Assembly: GCA_937868035.1 (NCBI GenBank)
Contig: CALMLK010000104.1
Location: forward strand, 1 to 5,335
DNA length: 5,335 nucleotides
Direction of reading: 5' to 3'
Source of the DNA: an uncultured Alphaproteobacteria bacterium
GTDB taxonomy: Bacteria > Pseudomonadota > Alphaproteobacteria > Rhizobiales > Aestuariivirgaceae
Part shown: piece by piece, positions 4,713 through 5,335 of the stretch
Numbering within the stretch: position 1 is the stretch's first letter
Layout: each line of letters begins with the position of its first letter
The notes under the pieces: generated by a model
The model's database searches: none
What the model was told of the DNA's origin: nothing
The model's input: the letters and a program-made list of their open reading frames with translations, nothing else
Made by a program: the position numbers and the translations under genes

Positions 4713-5335
4713 ATGCGCCGTTTCTGTCTTGCCATTCTCGCACTTGCTGCGCTCAGCCCCCGCGCTTGGGCGGACGTAGCCTACATGGACGACCGCTCGG
4801 ACGCGGCGAGCCTCGTGCGTTCGCTCTACAATGCGGTGAACCGCCACGAATACGCCCGCGCCTATGATTACTTCACCGCGCCACCCGCCAAGAGCTTCGA
4901 TGCCTATGTCAAAGGCTACGCGGGGACGGAGAGCGTCGACGTGATCACCGGACGGGTGACATCGGATGGTGCCGCAGGGTCGGTGTTCTACGCGGTGCCG
5001 ACGGCCGTGCGCGCCAGGGATGGTGCGGGCAAGACCAGCTATTTCGCCGGCTGCTACACGGTGCGCGCCGTCAACGGCACGCTCCAGGATCCGCCCAACC
5101 GGCCGCTGCGGATCGAGTCCGCCAAGCTCAAGGCCAGCACCGAGGCAGACTACACGTTCTTCGGCCTGCCGGATTGCAGCAACGGCGCGGAGGAGGGAAA
5201 CGAGGCCACGCCCGACGCCGCTACGCTGCTGAACCAGGCCAAGCAACGCTTCGCGGTCGAGATGGCCTTCGAATGTGACAAGGTGGCGGAGACATTGTGC
5301 GGGACGAATGCACCGGAAGTCTCTCCGCTGACCTC
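4713..5335 (+). CDS. Exported protein of unknown function, possibly with an NTF2-like domain (cut by window edge)
   Basis: From the ATG at 4713 the frame stays open for 207 codons to the edge. GGGGA (4700-4704) stands 8 nt upstream as ribosome binding site. A clear signal peptide (MRRFCLAILALAALSPRAWA) is cleaved probably after Ala20. Residues about 32-142 (SLVRSLYNAVNRHEYARAYDYF, then FDAYVKGYAG, VFYAVPTAVRA, SYFAGCYTVRAVNG) have the helix-then-sheet order and DYF/YAG wording of NTF2/SnoaL-like domains, a fold guess without sequence proof. Cysteines are at 114, 155, 188 and 196, suggesting disulfides in the periplasm. A second region from about 167 (TLLNQAKQRFAVEMAFECDKVAETLC) continues beyond the window. 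Its position after ssb implies co-transcription, but no functional link to DNA repair is evident for an exported protein. I do not recognise the family. Confidence 0.8.
   Translation, partial: MRRFCLAILALAALSPRAWADVAYMDDRSDAASLVRSLYNAVNRHEYARAYDYFTAPPAKSFDAYVKGYAGTESVDVITGRVTSDGAAGSVFYAVPTAVRARDGAGKTSYFAGCYTVRAVNGTLQDPPNRPLRIESAKLKASTEADYTFFGLPDCSNGAEEGNEATPDAATLLNQAKQRFAVEMAFECDKVAETLCGTNAPEVSPLT

Noticed and set aside
4035..5246. 403-codon open frame on the minus strand
   Set aside because: It is antisense to ssb and the exported-protein gene, both of which have strong family or signal-peptide evidence, and it runs through the terminator and LexA box. The translation is Arg/His/Ala-rich low-information sequence typical of the reverse frame of GC-rich genes.

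Overview
The window looks like an ordinary chromosomal stretch of a GC-rich alphaproteobacterium, most likely in or near the Hyphomicrobiales (Rhizobiales). Four things point there: the GC-rich, codon-biased coding sequence; a direct-repeat LexA site of the alphaproteobacterial type (GAAC-N7-GAAC) in front of ssb; a DUF3108 protein with the Cys/FDG pattern I associate with that order; and an outer-membrane protein ending in the HHRSG...GLRYRF pattern familiar from the same group. I cannot name a genus. No mobile element, CRISPR array, tRNA or rRNA is visible.

Layout. Positions 1-525 (minus) hold the N-terminal half of an EamA/DMT-family membrane transporter that runs off the left edge. A 221-bp divergent gap follows, containing a short dyad at 695-708. 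Positions 747-1382 (plus) encode a secreted outer-membrane beta-barrel protein, PagL-like by its C-terminal motif. It converges on a minus-strand block: a periplasmic DUF3108 protein (1412-2236), a YkgJ-type cysteine-cluster protein (2328-2750) and a GcvA-like LysR regulator (2757-3704). The last two are tightly coupled, only 6 bp apart, with the ykgJ ribosome binding site overlapping the lysR stop codon.

From 3705 the strand switches to plus. A 45-residue unrecognised protein (3841-3978) has a good ribosome binding site and its own strong intrinsic terminator (4019-4051). Immediately after the terminator lies the LexA box (4063-4077), followed by ssb (4182-4679), the single-stranded DNA-binding protein. 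A further exported protein of unknown function (4713 to the right edge) follows ssb after 33 bp; its ribosome binding site lies in the 3' arm of a perfect 7-bp hairpin.

Functional picture. The genes do not form one pathway. The supported links are the lysR-ykgJ operon, SOS (LexA) control of ssb, and probable ssb read-through into the exported protein. The least explained items are the 45-residue gene with its terminator, the hairpins around two start codons (DUF3108 and the gene after ssb), and the candidate operators upstream of the beta-barrel gene and of lysR. I see no convincing novel multi-gene system here.
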